From contig NC_070562.1 in assembly GCF_026914185.1 (NCBI RefSeq), positions 3,968,001-4,032,000 of the forward strand: a stretch of DNA of 64,000 nt, written 5' to 3'. Positions within the stretch are counted from its first letter, which is position 1; each line of letters opens with the position of its first letter. A program made the position numbers and the translations under genes. This document shows positions 34,396-45,275 of the stretch, in pieces. Under the pieces are notes generated by a model, which was not told the DNA's origin, searched no databases, and saw nothing but the letters and a program-made list of their open reading frames with translations. The DNA comes from Puccinia triticina (lineage: Eukaryota > Basidiomycota > Pucciniomycetes > Pucciniales > Pucciniaceae).

Positions 34396-37300
34396 ATGTC
34401 TATCCACTCTCAAGATGCTGTGCATCCTATCAACAACAACCTAGGAGAGACTGCCAGTAACAACCCAGGGACTTTCTTCAACAATCCCTTCCCAACTGCT
34501 CCAGAAGATAACAACACTCACCCTGCTGGACCAACCAATCCCCTTCCTGAAAATCCAGTTCCAATCAATCCTTTACCCCAACCTACCAACACCTTCAATC
34601 AGTACAGAGGCAGCAATGGCCCCAACAATCCTCAGTTTCAATCTACCAATGCCTTCAATCAGTACAGGGACAACATACCAGGACCATCTGAAAGCTCTCA
34701 CCTAGGACTCAGACAAAGGATCACACCTCCAGCCCCATTTGAATCTTCCAAGAATTATGTGGTCTACTTTTTGGAGAAGGAAGCTAGGATGCCAGCCTAC
34801 AAAGGACCAATCAAAGGAGTCAAAATCAAGCCCTTGGACAAGGAACTCTGCTTTGATGGGACCAACCTCACCATTGAAAACTTTATTAACAGGTATGAAA
34901 ATGTAGGATCAACTGATGGAGCTTCTTCTATAGATTTGGTCAGACAGGTTGTTTCTTTTCTCAAAGGGGAGGCCATCAAGGAAGAAGTGGAACAGATGGA
35001 GGCTTACAGGAACCAGAACTGGGAGGACCTCAAGAAGCAACTACTGGACAGATATGGATCCCCACTCCCTTCGGTCAGATATACTAGGAGGGACCTCACC
35101 CAACTAGTCAACAGCTCAATCCAGGCTGGAGGAATCAAAACTTCAGAAGAATTCAGGTTGTTCAACAATAAATATTCAGTCATTACTAATTACCTCTTAA
35201 GAATGAAACAGTGCTCCCACCTGGAGGAATTCAGAGAATTTCTATTGGATGCCCTTAGCCCAGAACTGGAATCAGCTGTCACCAAGGAACTCATCAAGTG
35301 CAATGAAATGCTGGCCTCAGAGGATGGAGGAATGATTCTACCCTCAACTTCAACCATCTGCTCCTTCATAATCAGAGAAGTCCATTCAGCATCAGTCATG
35401 GAAAGGAGAAAACTCTTCAAAATGGCTCTTCCCCAGGATCAAAAGGACTCAACTCTTCCAGTAACCAGGGACCCTCCTTCCACCTCTCAACCCATGGCTC
35501 CTCCTTCTAGGTCTCAACTTCAGATTACCACTTCCCAGGCCCCTAAAACTACAGAACAGAAACTAGAGGAAATCACCAAACAATTAGCAGCCCTTACTGC
35601 AGGAAAATCAGCCCCACCTCACCTTATTGGAGCAGCCCCTGGCCAACAGTACACCCCTTCTCCTAGGAAAAGACCAGATTTCAAATGCTTCTACTGCTTT
35701 CAGAACAACCATGGAACCAGATCTTGCTCTCTTCTAAACTATGATGTGGATTCTGGATTAGTCATCAGAGATGGGAACAGATACAAATTTCCAGACAACA
35801 CACCTATTCCTTGGGATACCAGTAGACCTATCAAACCTATAATAGACCAATTCTCCAAGGACTCTGCTAGGCCCACCATCATCTCCTCCTTTGGCCAACT
35901 TGAAGAACTCACCCAGGATATCAACTCAGACCAAGACATTAAGGATGGACAGTACTACAGGTTTCCAGATCAGACCTTAATTCCATGGGACACCAGCAGA
36001 ACTATTCTTTCAGTAGTGGAAAATTCTGCCAAGGAATCAGCAGTTCAAATATTCTCTTCATTTGGACAATTGGAAGAAGCTAGCTCACCTGAACAATTTA
36101 ACACTTATGAGGCAGACCTTGGAGAAAGAAACAAAGGATACATGGATCAGAATAAATCAGCCCAACCAGACAAAAGGATCAAAAATGGAATCACTACCTC
36201 CATGGATATGGATACCCAGGATTTACTCAACATCACCAAGCCTCCAGTTTCTTCAGTTTCTCCAGTTGATCCAGCCTCTTCAGTTTCTTCAGTTTCTCCA
36301 GTTTCTTCAGTTTCTCCAGTTTCTCCAGTTTATCAACAGACCCCATCTTCCAATCACATATTCCAGGACTCAGGCAAACAGAACTCTATCCCTTCAACTA
36401 AAGACAAACCAGTGAATTACCCCTATTTGGAGAACACTTTGGACAAGGAATACCCAGGATTGGAAGAAAGGATACCATTTGAAGAAATAAAATCAGACAA
36501 TCTTGGATACATGGAAACAGAAAAGGAAAAAACCCAGGAACTGGACACTCACTGCTCTTGCTCCCTTGGATATTTCACCCCCAACATCAATGGAAAACCC
36601 CATCAGGCCATACAGGAAACTGGATCAATGGAAAATTTCATACCTGAGGAGCTGGCTCATCAACCTGGATTGGAACTCACTGCTGGAGAGGAATCACTAT
36701 CAATCATGGACTCACCTGGACAGGATTCTCTAGTATCAATTATCCCTCCCAACAATCAGGACTGGAAAATAAAAATTAAATCCAACATAAATCACACTGG
36801 TTCAGCCTCTACTCCTCTAACACCAAAAGAAATAAACTCAGTGGACCAACCTATTCAAATTTCCCCCAATCCTTCTCTCATTTTTCCACCATTTTTTTCT
36901 ACTCCAAAAATTACTCCAAGTTGGCTGTCAGTTGGAATCAAGCACTTTTTCTTTGGTCAGCTTCTGGGGACATCAGCTAAGTTGGGGGAGGACCAGCATC
37001 AGAAAAGAAACATTTCAAACATCAACAAAACTTCGGGAAACAGCAACCTGGAATTTCAAAATTTTTACAACTCAGCTTCTTTTTCCCTTTTTCATGAAAT
37101 TCTGCAGCAAAACAACTTAACATTTCATCAAACAGTCCCTCCACTCCTTTCAAACCATATCCCCATCTTTGAATCTCTCCATCCAGCTTCAACCCACAGG
37201 AAAACTTCAGAAATCTACAGATTAGGACCTAGTTCTTGGTGGTCAGTACTTGAGATAAGGGCATACCATCAGTGTTTTTTAGTATCAAGGAGTCGCGCGA

Positions 37301-37998
37301 AGGTCTCCGGAGGCGCCGAGACGATTGATTTGTTGGATACAGGAGCAATAGCGAAGGATGATGGAGCCGACTGGCTAGGAAGCGACAGGAGGACGAACGA
37401 CGATGGATTTCCCTTTGGAAGACTAGATATTATAAATACAGGAGAAATTGGAGGCTCGCACTTGGACGCGAGCAGTTCGCAACCAGCCCTTTCTTCTTTC
37501 GGAACGAGTCCGAGTCCTTCACACATGGATTCCCATCGGTCATTCTCAACTAGTCACTCTGATGTACGACCCGAAGTGGATCATTGCTCTCATAGCCTCT
37601 CAATTAGCGACTCTGGCGTACGAACCGGAAGGGATTGCCTTCTCTCGGGTACTATGGCGTCGTTACCCAAACCTTATTGGATTCTTTTTCTCGTCGAGCT
37701 CGCCACACAGAAGTTACTTAGGATTTGCATTGTTTCTACTAGCAAGAGATTGTTCAAACTTCATCCATCAAGAAGACACTTCGATTCTCAATATTATGAA
37801 CATATTAGATACTCAAAACGTTCGCTAGGATCTACTCTTTCATTTGGTATCAAAATTGGCATTATCGCACGAATAGTTCAGCAGATACGTGCCTCTCTTT
37901 GCGCTATCTTCGCTCGATTGGACTTGATAGGTTCCCATTTGGTCACACTCCAGACGCTGCAAAAACTTCCGCGTTCAACTTTTCGGGCTAATTGTTAG
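34396..37998 (+). CDS. Gag polyprotein of the gag-only LTR element (1200 aa)
   Basis: The ATG at 34396 follows a CT-rich leader. The N-terminus is Asn/Pro-rich. A helical retrotransposon-gag region (residues about 150-330, FDGTNLTIENFINRYE...VVSFLKGEA...LLDRYG) is followed by a CCHC knuckle CFYCFQNNHGTRSC (about residue 435). Two ~55-residue repeats follow (YKFPDNTPIPWDTSR...SSFGQLEE and YRFPDQTLIPWDTSR...SSFGQLEE), then SVSPVSS repeats. From about residue 965 (37290) base composition turns GC-richer and the protein no longer resembles gag. The gag presumably packages element RNA; reverse transcription would need an autonomous partner. Confidence 0.8.
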   Translation: MSIHSQDAVHPINNNLGETASNNPGTFFNNPFPTAPEDNNTHPAGPTNPLPENPVPINPLPQPTNTFNQYRGSNGPNNPQFQSTNAFNQYRDNIPGPSESSHLGLRQRITPPAPFESSKNYVVYFLEKEARMPAYKGPIKGVKIKPLDKELCFDGTNLTIENFINRYENVGSTDGASSIDLVRQVVSFLKGEAIKEEVEQMEAYRNQNWEDLKKQLLDRYGSPLPSVRYTRRDLTQLVNSSIQAGGIKTSEEFRLFNNKYSVITNYLLRMKQCSHLEEFREFLLDALSPELESAVTKELIKCNEMLASEDGGMILPSTSTICSFIIREVHSASVMERRKLFKMALPQDQKDSTLPVTRDPPSTSQPMAPPSRSQLQITTSQAPKTTEQKLEEITKQLAALTAGKSAPPHLIGAAPGQQYTPSPRKRPDFKCFYCFQNNHGTRSCSLLNYDVDSGLVIRDGNRYKFPDNTPIPWDTSRPIKPIIDQFSKDSARPTIISSFGQLEELTQDINSDQDIKDGQYYRFPDQTLIPWDTSRTILSVVENSAKESAVQIFSSFGQLEEASSPEQFNTYEADLGERNKGYMDQNKSAQPDKRIKNGITTSMDMDTQDLLNITKPPVSSVSPVDPASSVSSVSPVSSVSPVSPVYQQTPSSNHIFQDSGKQNSIPSTKDKPVNYPYLENTLDKEYPGLEERIPFEEIKSDNLGYMETEKEKTQELDTHCSCSLGYFTPNINGKPHQAIQETGSMENFIPEELAHQPGLELTAGEESLSIMDSPGQDSLVSIIPPNNQDWKIKIKSNINHTGSASTPLTPKEINSVDQPIQISPNPSLIFPPFFSTPKITPSWLSVGIKHFFFGQLLGTSAKLGEDQHQKRNISNINKTSGNSNLEFQNFYNSASFSLFHEILQQNNLTFHQTVPPLLSNHIPIFESLHPASTHRKTSEIYRLGPSSWWSVLEIRAYHQCFLVSRSRAKVSGGAETIDLLDTGAIAKDDGADWLGSDRRTNDDGFPFGRLDIINTGEIGGSHLDASSSQPALSSFGTSPSPSHMDSHRSFSTSHSDVRPEVDHCSHSLSISDSGVRTGRDCLLSGTMASLPKPYWILFLVELATQKLLRICIVSTSKRLFKLHPSRRHFDSQYYEHIRYSKRSLGSTLSFGIKIGIIARIVQQIRASLCAIFARLDLIGSHLVTLQTLQKLPRSTFRANC

Positions 37999-39934
37999 CT
38001 CGAGCCTCAATTGAACCGCCAGACCTTCACCTTTCTTTTGCTATAAAAATTAAACAAATCCATTGACTAGTTTCCCTATAAAACACGAATCAGTATGACC
38101 TTCGAATATCGACGCCGGTGCGCGACCCGGATTGGTTTCTCTTTCACTTTCATTTTCGACGCCGGTGCACGACCCGGTTTAATTCTTTCTTTCTTTTCGA
38201 GTTCTTTTTTCCTTTCCTTTCTTTTCTTTTCCTTTTCTTTCTTTTTTCCCTTTATTCCCTTACCCCATGAGTTTTGGACGACTAAAACAAAGATTGGCAA
38301 TATCTACTCGTTGCGCCTAGGAACAGACTCGCCGCAGCCGCGCCCAATCAAGTAAAACTGGATCAGCGTTGTTATGGAGAATCAACAACATCCTCAGGAA
38401 TAAAATTAGTATAAATAAGGACCTCTAGTCACCTCATAATGGGGGGGGGACCTCATTATGGACAGGATGGATCAAGGAAATAAAATAATCATGGATGGAA
38501 CTCACTCCCCTCTTTTCTTTTCTGGATATTACTCTCCTTCAACTCCCTTCAGACCCTTTATTCCTATTAAATCCTGAATATTACTCTCCTTAAAACTCCC
38601 TTCAGACCCTTTATTTCTATTAATCTGAAAATTACTCTCCTTCATATCCCTTCAAGATTTTCCTCTTTCATTATCATCTGGAAATTACACTCCTTCCCCA
38701 ATCCTTCTTCAGATTTTTTTCCCTTCTCTTCATGAGCACTACCTCAGATAAAAATTCCTCACTCCTCTTTATGCCACTGGGATTATTCTTCATTCATAAA
38801 ATCTTTCAAACATATACTTCACCTTTCTGGCCACCTTGGACTACTTCTACTTGCCACTTTGGACTACTTTACTGCCACTTTTTTGCCACTTTGGGACTCC
38901 TTCTTACTTCAGATACTCCAACCATTCCTACATATAAAACCCACTTCATACATATAAAATCTGGTCACCCTTCCCCTGCTTTAAAAACTTCTTTCCCTTC
39001 TTTTTTTTTTCTTCTTTTTGAACTCTGGACCTTTGGACTCTGGACCCCATATCAAATCCTCTTCTTCTAGGAATTCTGGACTTTCTTCTCAAGTATTCAA
39101 CCCTCTTCAAGTCACATGGCCACATTGGATTTCTGGACTTCTTTGGACAACAGTAGATATTCTTTCAGGTTAAATATATAAATACCTCAACTCTTCATTA
39201 TGGATTATCATTAGCTTCATCATATATCTTCATACTTACCTATCCTCTGGTCTAAGCTTCCATCCCTCACTCCCCCCTTACTAGTTCAGTGATACCCACT
39301 GGATTTTAGTCTTACTAGTCTATGGATATGCCATTAGATTTTAGTCTTCTTTTTTTTACTAGTCTATGGGTATGCCATTAGATTTTAGTCTTCATAATTG
39401 GTGTACTACACATAGTTAGTATATTGTCCACTCCCCCTATCTCAACTCTCTTCTTCATAAGCTTAGATTTTCAGTAGTTTAGTTCTAGTATTATCTTATA
39501 TAGTGAATCTTCTAGTTTTTCATAGTGTTTGAGATATTCAGTTTTATATAGTTAATTAGTTTAGAATTATCTTCTTCTGGACTTGGACTTTTGGACTTCT
39601 TTTATGGACTCTATGGACTTCTTGTGGACATTGGACCCTTGGATTGCACTCTCAGGACTTCTTTTTGGACACTGGATTTTGGACTTCCTTGGTTGGATAA
39701 CTACTTCCCTCTTTGGTTGGACCTCTCTCAGGAATTGGCCTCTTTGGTTGGATAACTACTTCCCTCCTTGGATTTGGACCTCTTGGACTTGGCCTCTTTG
39801 GTTGGATAACTACTTCCCTCCTTGGATTGGACTAACTCCTTTTCCTTATTTCTTTTTTTCCCCACATTTCTCTTCTTCATCTCTTTTCTTTTTCCTCTCA
39901 AGTGTCTGGGGACAGACAATAAGTTGGGGGAGCT
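37999..39934 (+). other. Non-coding 3' interior of the gag-only element
   Basis: Pyrimidine-rich filler. GACGCCGGTGCACGACCCGG-like words occur twice (about 38110 and 38158). GGACTTCTTTTGGAC-like words repeat through 39570-39840. A purine tract sits just before the 3' LTR. No pol domain is present. Confidence 0.7.
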
Positions 39935-40903
39935 TGTGGTAACCCTGTTCCTGTTCATACTATCACCCTCATATCACCTAAAACCTTCATAAATACCTCA
40001 TTATTACTTCATATTCAGATTCTACACCCCATTTTACCCCTAGTCACCCACTCATTTCACCTAGGATTTCCAAATGGATCAGCAGTTATTGGCATGTATA
40101 GTTTTGGAAGGTATTTTCTTCATACATATCCTTAGCATTATTACATACATCATTCATTAGTATCATAGCTACATAGGACTGCAGATCTTACATAACTTCA
40201 TTACTCATTTTTCTCTTCATATGATATCAGCAGTACATTCCTTCATAGCTCTTGTAGTTATTATCAAATGCTCATCATTATTTCATCTTCTACATAGTTA
40301 CCTTTCATGAACACTCCTTGGTCATTGCACCTTCATCATTATTGCTCATCTTCAGATATTGTTACTATGTGCTCATCATGTATCACCCCCCTGTAGTACT
40401 TCTCACATATATAAAAACCCCTCTAGATGTTGTATCCCCATCATGCACTTTCTACTACATCCCCTCTGTAGCACCTTTTAACATCACCCTTATATGCACT
40501 TTCACCCACTGCACTCTGTATGCACCTTTCCCCACATACACTCAGTAGTACCTTTACACACCTCACTTAGATAACATTTCACCCCTCTGAAATATATCCC
40601 CCAGTATATATCTCATTACACATCTCAGAGTGACTCCCCAAAGAGCTTCTGCTTTTCCCACATCTCACTTCTCCTCTCTCACTCAGTAGGATTGATACAC
40701 CTCAAACTCATGAAGTGTTAAAGTCATCTAAGTCAAAGAGAATCATCAGCCACACCCTTTTCTTTTTCTTAGTGTAACCCTCTCTCCATCAGCATTAGTC
40801 TAGAGGGCAGCCTCACCAGCACCTGTAGCCTCTCCTACATTATTAGTAGTGTAGTTGACTATTTCCCCTCACAGCTCTTTCCTGATCTTTTAGGAGTTCC
40901 ACA
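39935..40903 (+). repeat. 3' LTR of the gag-only element
   Basis: Same length (969 bp) and nearly the same sequence as 33192-34160. It is followed by the TSD CCGT at 40904-40907. Confidence 0.9.
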
Positions 40904-41373
40904 CCGTAAAAAAGACAAACTCTCACAAGGATGTGGGCTTCACGCCCTATTTCGACAAAAACTTGAAGGAACTCCGAGCTCTGCTCCCTCTCACCATTTT
41001 CAACAAGAAATGGCAAGACCGCGCCATCCTTCACTACGCAGAGAAGCGCCCGAAAGGGGAGGAATCCGGTTCTGAAAGCCGAAACCGCTACACTGGACTC
41101 CCTTACCCATCAGAGTGGGTCCAATCTTTCAGCGAGTGGACCACTAACCACCAAGGCTTCTACATCGCACTACGCGACGTATATCAGTTCCGAACCTTTG
41201 CGGGCTGGGTACTCATCCACAAGGGCCATTGCAACCAAATTCTAGCGCGACATGGATTCATGGCAGCACTCAGATACAATGTGAACGTCAGGTCCACGGT
41301 GTGGTGGACAGATCTGTACACGCGTGGGAAGCAGGCTTTTTGCCGCGCATGGCGCGCGCCGGAGGACGTCTAG

Positions 41374-42143
41374 AGTCAAGACATCAAGACTTCAAGCTTT
41401 AGCCCTCAAGGCTCCCTCAATTTCAGCGGCGCCGCGTGGCGTACCCTCAAGGCGTTTCAGGTTCTACTTTTCCTTTCCTCCTTTCTTTTCCTTGTTTCTG
41501 TGTTGGTGGTGTTGTTTTTCTGTTAGTTTTCTTTTTCATCAAGTTTTGTTATTTTTCTTTTTCATCCTGCGCGCGTTGGATAGGTTTGGATGAGGAGGGT
41601 TGGTCTTTTATTTTGTTTTGTCCGTGTTGTTTTGTTTCTGTCTCTGTTTTGTTTTGTTTGTAGCGTGCGTGTGCGCGCTAGGTTGTGATGAGCTATCTGT
41701 TAGATGTCACAAGCTCCAGAGTTTGAGTATAGTTTGAACTCCGGCTTTGGAGCGGCATGGACCTACTCTGAACCGTATTTTCAGTCTTCCATCAAAATCT
41801 AAAAGTCTATTATTCCTGGCGTCTTTCCGCCCGTATCCCGAGTATTGCACGTCTTCAAAATTTGTTTTACGTCGATCTCCTCCACTTCTCTGGTTTAGAT
41901 CACATCCCTCTTCCGCCGGCAGTATCCCCGGCTTCTTTCTCAACACAAAACCCGCCGACGCGCAACTCCAGCTGTTGTAAAATCAAACCCCACCCAACGC
42001 TACACAAATCTCTCAGCGCTCTTTTTCGGCCAATCACCCCGGAGGGCATAAACAACTCAGGTTCTTTTCTTTCTTTCCCCTCCCTGAACTGCTGCCGGCC
42101 TAGCACCGGCCAGAGTTCCTCAACGGTCTTTGCTCACAGAGTC
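41374..42143 (+). other. DIRS-like element spacer, no gene recognised
   Basis: Follows the ORF1 stop. It contains T-rich stretches and a leader-like region before ATG 42144. No conserved frame is seen. Confidence 0.4.
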
Positions 42144-42577
42144 ATGGTCAATGGAAAAGTAAGTCCGGCCTGCACGTAGCTACCCCAAAAGGCATTCTCC
42201 TGACGATAACCCTTGTTTGAATGTCTCAGCCCACCGTCGCGGACATCTCTGTCTTCAGACAGGACATTGCCGAAGAAACTTACTCCGACGCCCGGAACTT
42301 TGGTGAGATCGGTATGACCGACAACCCGTATGCCGAAGGAGGACTCCGAGCGGGATGGGACCCTCTGACGGGGGCGCCCAAGCAGAACAGAGGCCCTGGT
42401 CAGAAGACGAACTTCAACCGATCCCCGGATGATGGCGACCATACTGGCCAAGCCGGAAAAAAGACTGGCAGATCCCGCGGCTACAAGGGCAAAAAGTTCA
42501 ATCCCCGCCACAAAGAACTTAATGCGGCAACGGGAAGCAGGGGAAACCCCCCAAAGAGCCAGGAAGCCACCCCGTGA
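42144..42577 (+). CDS. Small Gly/Lys-rich spliced ORF of the DIRS-like element
   Basis: ATG GTC AAT GGA AAA (42144-42158) precedes a GTAAGT donor. The acceptor CTCAG leads into 42230-42577, giving about 120 residues. The C-terminal half is basic and Gly/Asn-rich (GRSRGYKGKKFNPRHK), suggesting nucleic-acid binding. The stop TGA lies within GTGAGT, itself a good donor, so the protein may continue into a further exon. Position between ORF1 and RT suggests a gag-type or accessory role. Family not recognised. Confidence 0.5.
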
Positions 42578-43464
42578 GTCTCTCCCGTTCCGATACCTCC
42601 TATCCTTCCCAACAAAGTCCACAACGGACTAAGATGGCATGGTCCACTTCCCTGAATGTAGGAAACAGACCTAACAACCCATCAAGGAACCAGAACACAA
42701 GCGGAATTTCAGTTTCTAATGCCCAAATTTCCTCTACCTATGTGAATTCTTGTAAATAGCTTGTCTTACGATTTCACATTCAAATGCGGCACTCCTTCCC
42801 CAAATCCAAGTTTATTAAAGACACAGTTTTTCCACAAAAGAAAAAAAAAAAGGTCATGGGTTCCCCCTTACAATTGGTCAAAATAAAAAAACAAAATACA
42901 AGGGTTTCCCCTTACAACAAAACAACAAAACAAACTACAAGGTTATTCTAAATACAACATAAATGAAAAAAGTGAAATATGAAAAGCCCCCAAACAACAC
43001 CAAAGGTGTTGTGAACAGCAATGGCTGTTGCATCTGGGCCAACCTCCAGCCCCCGTCAAGAGCGGGGGTCAAAAATGAAGGGCATTGAAGGCCCCCATCC
43101 CGCGGCAAAGGCTGCAGAACCCGGGGGGGCCCACTCTTTAGCCCCTCAAACTGTGCAAGTGCAACAGCGGAGGGGGTTGAGGACAAACCGCACGCTGGAA
43201 GTACAGCGGCAGAGGACGCCCTGGGGTATAGAATCACAACCCCCAGCTGTTTATATAGAACGACTGATCCACCCAGCCCTTGTCAGACTCCACCTTGGAA
43301 GCTGCATGCAGCCTAGACAATGATACCGCCGCCGCCGCCACCACCACACTGCTGCCTGAGTCATCACACGCGCCACGCTCCCCATTGCCTAGACACTAGC
43401 AAGGCACAACCAACAAATCTAATCCCTGTGACATCTGTACCCCGCAAGTGCTCTGATTGGCCGT

Positions 43465-43615
43465 ACCGGTCATCGAGAGTTGGCGAGTCCCCTCGATGAC
43501 CGGTCTGATTGGTCATCGAGAGGATATGTGAGTCCCCTCGATGACCGGCAAAGACCGGTCATCGAGAGGAGATGTGAGTCCCCTCGATGACCGGGAAAGA
43601 ATTGTCATTGAGAGA
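43465..43615. repeat. Palindromic minisatellite in Helitron copy 3
   Basis: About three units pairing CCGGTCATCGAGAG with CCCCTCGATGACCGG, linked by GTGAGT. The core is shared with the other CCGGYCATYGAG arrays. Confidence 0.8.
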
Positions 43616-43679
43616 TGCGAAAGCGTGTCATCCACCTGCAAAGGTCTGCATGCATCGACGGAAAGTGAAACCTGAAACT

Positions 43680-44200
43680 CAATCCCAATTCATCCGCCGT
43701 TTGCGCCGCTCAAACCCTTCAAAATCCTCGTCGAACACAAATTCAAATAGCAGGAATAACAAGAAGCCAGCACCCAATACATCCAACTTATATGGGTTGT
43801 CACTACCAGGCCAACCCAAGGATTCCCAGCTGATACTGTATGTATGATACCCCTCACTCTCGCCGCCCAAGTCAACAATTGAGCCCAAGAAGGAATCCTA
43901 CAGGTACATCTGTGGAGAAAGCTTTGCTGGACAATACATACCTTATATCGGTCCATTTTTTCTGTTATTATCTCTCACTCACGCAAGCTTTAATACTAAC
44001 ATATCTATGCTGATTATGGTCCCACCAACCAACAGCTCAGTGCCTCACTGGATAGATTCCTGACAGGCAACGGATGCTTTGACCCGATCAACCAATACCT
44101 GGTCTATCCAGAACTTCCCTTCAAAATCAGGCTCTTCAACCCGGCCTCAAAAGCGGCTGATATACCGTTCAAACGTATGTCATCCCCACTCGTCGTCTTC
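43680..44200 (+). pseudogene. Unidentified exon-like fragments inside Helitron copy 3
   Basis: Two stretches look like exons. One (about 43680-43840) encodes a basic, Asn/Ser-rich segment and ends near a GTATGT. The other (about 44036-44174) lies between CAACAG and GTATGT and encodes LSASLDRFLTGNGCFDPINQ followed by about 27 more residues. They do not belong to the GLTP gene downstream as far as I can see. They are probably a second captured gene; I do not recognise it. Confidence 0.4.
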
Positions 44201-44362
44201 TGCACTTCCTCTTTCTCTTGCCGTGTATCAGTGTGAATTCACAGAATATCTGTCTGAACATGTACAACATTTGGCTTGCGGATACGTATCTAGCATGTGG
44301 CCTAACCAATGACTCGCCGCCACCGCTCCCGTCGCTCCCAAACTGTACAGGGGGGACTTAAT

Positions 44363-45275
44363 TCCACAGGGATTCCTTCCAGGAGCTTAGTGGAGCCGTT
44401 GAAGTCGTTCGCGGGCCAGAAGCCTTGAAAGCCGAGCAGGCAACTGCGCAGTCAGAGAGCGCAACCTTGTCAAGTTGTTCGGTGAGTTGCACATCCATTC
44501 CAATTGCAGCATTGTACGGTGCTTGCAAGATGACAAGCAACTTGTAATGTGGTCTCTCTCTCCTACACAGATCTGTTTGAAAGTAGCGCTTTTGCTGTTG
44601 TACATAACAATCTCACCGGTAACATAGCGGCAAGTCCTCTTTGCTCCTGAGACCCAAATCTCTGTGTATATGTATGCACTGACATTAATTACCTGCATAC
44701 GTGCTACTCCTCAGAAAATCCGCAAGCGCTATGATGCTTGCCCTGATAAATCAAACACTCTTGGGTCCCTCATAGAGAACAAAGAGGCCGAAAAGAAGAA
44801 GCATCCCACCAAGGGTTTACTCTGGTTAACACAGTAAATTAGATTTCCTTCATTTATATGTCCAACCCAAGAGCAAAAGTAACCAATATCAAGAACTATG
44901 ACAGTGGCTTGCACTTTGACTGCAAAGGTCTTCAATTAACTCAGAAAAATCCAGGTGAACAGTTGTTTTTCATTCACAAAGGCTTATCAAGGTACTTTGA
45001 AAGATTCCCATTCACTTGTAGTAAAGCCAATATTTGGGGCAAATTTAACATTGATTACCAACACTTTAATACTAAAGAAACAGTTTGATCTGACTCTAAA
45101 GATCATCATCCTAGCTTGCCATTAAAGTGTGCCCGTATTGAGCAGATCTCTTTAAACCATTGAGGGCCAAGGAGAAAGTTGATATTGAATTGGAAAAATG
45201 GCTCTCTGCCTTGGAAAAGATTGTTGTCAGAATCCAAAGTTTCTGCAAAAAATGAAGCTATGGCAAAGGTCTTTG
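44363..45275 (+). pseudogene. Glycolipid transfer protein (GLTP) gene copy captured by Helitron
   Basis: Exon ends and phases line up. An exon ending RERNLVKLF+G (44481) meets a donor GTGAGT. The next exon starts at 44571 (DLFESSAFAVVHNNLTGNIA), and its donor is GC (GCGGCAAGT). Exon 44715 encodes KIRKRYDACPDKSNTLGSLI and then HPTKGLLWL, the GLTP core with its conserved Trp. The exon near 44910 (GLHFDCKGLQLTQKNP) is followed in a shifted frame by TKAYQGTLKDSHSLVVKPIF, then ELEKWLSALEKIVVRIQSF (about 45190-45235). GLTP proteins move glycosphingolipids between membranes. Frameshifts and a stop after GLLWLTQ make this copy non-functional. The N-terminal exon is poorly preserved, and a gypsy element is inserted at its 3' end. 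Confidence 0.75.

Larger units (their letters stand above)
33192..40903 (+). mobile_element. Gag-only LTR retrotransposon (TR-GAG type)
   Basis: Direct LTRs 33192-34160 and 39935-40903 are both 969 bp, start TGTGG and end CCACA. They are flanked by CCGT (33188-33191 and 40904-40907). A primer-site-like TGGTGTCCCAACAG starts 2 nt after the left LTR, and a purine tract AATAAGTTGGGGGAG precedes the right LTR. The only long ORF is a gag (34396-37998). No protease, RT, RNase H or integrase motif was found in 38000-39934, which is pyrimidine-rich. The LTRs look almost identical (one difference noted, near 33237/39980), so insertion was recent. Confidence 0.85.
32377..41373 (+). pseudogene. DIRS-like ORF1 (gag-like), interrupted
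   Basis: ATG at 32377 (MSDRFSEFTKQ). The Pro/Thr/Ala-rich N-terminus hits an in-frame TAG at 32701-32703. Coding-like sequence continues to a donor GTAAGC at about 32756, and resumes after TTTGACAG at 32837 (METI-type region ...MAEALAATKSGDKELAVMLW). The gag-only LTR element is inserted after CCGT (33188-33191). After it, the frame VKKTNSHKDVGFTPYFDKNL...LTIFNKKWQDRAILHY (40904-41373) ends at TAG. The frame on the two sides joins only if a further short intron (donor GTAAGC at about 33118) or a frameshift is assumed. The role is presumably the nucleocapsid-like protein. Confidence 0.6.

Noticed and set aside
42805..43615. GC-rich segment with TATA and AATAAA first read as a solo LTR or SINE copy
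   Set aside because: The same segment begins at three separate A|TCCAAG borders, each paired with a downstream hairpin-CTAG|T end, so it is the 5' part of a Helitron. The transcription-unit idea is kept only as a finding.
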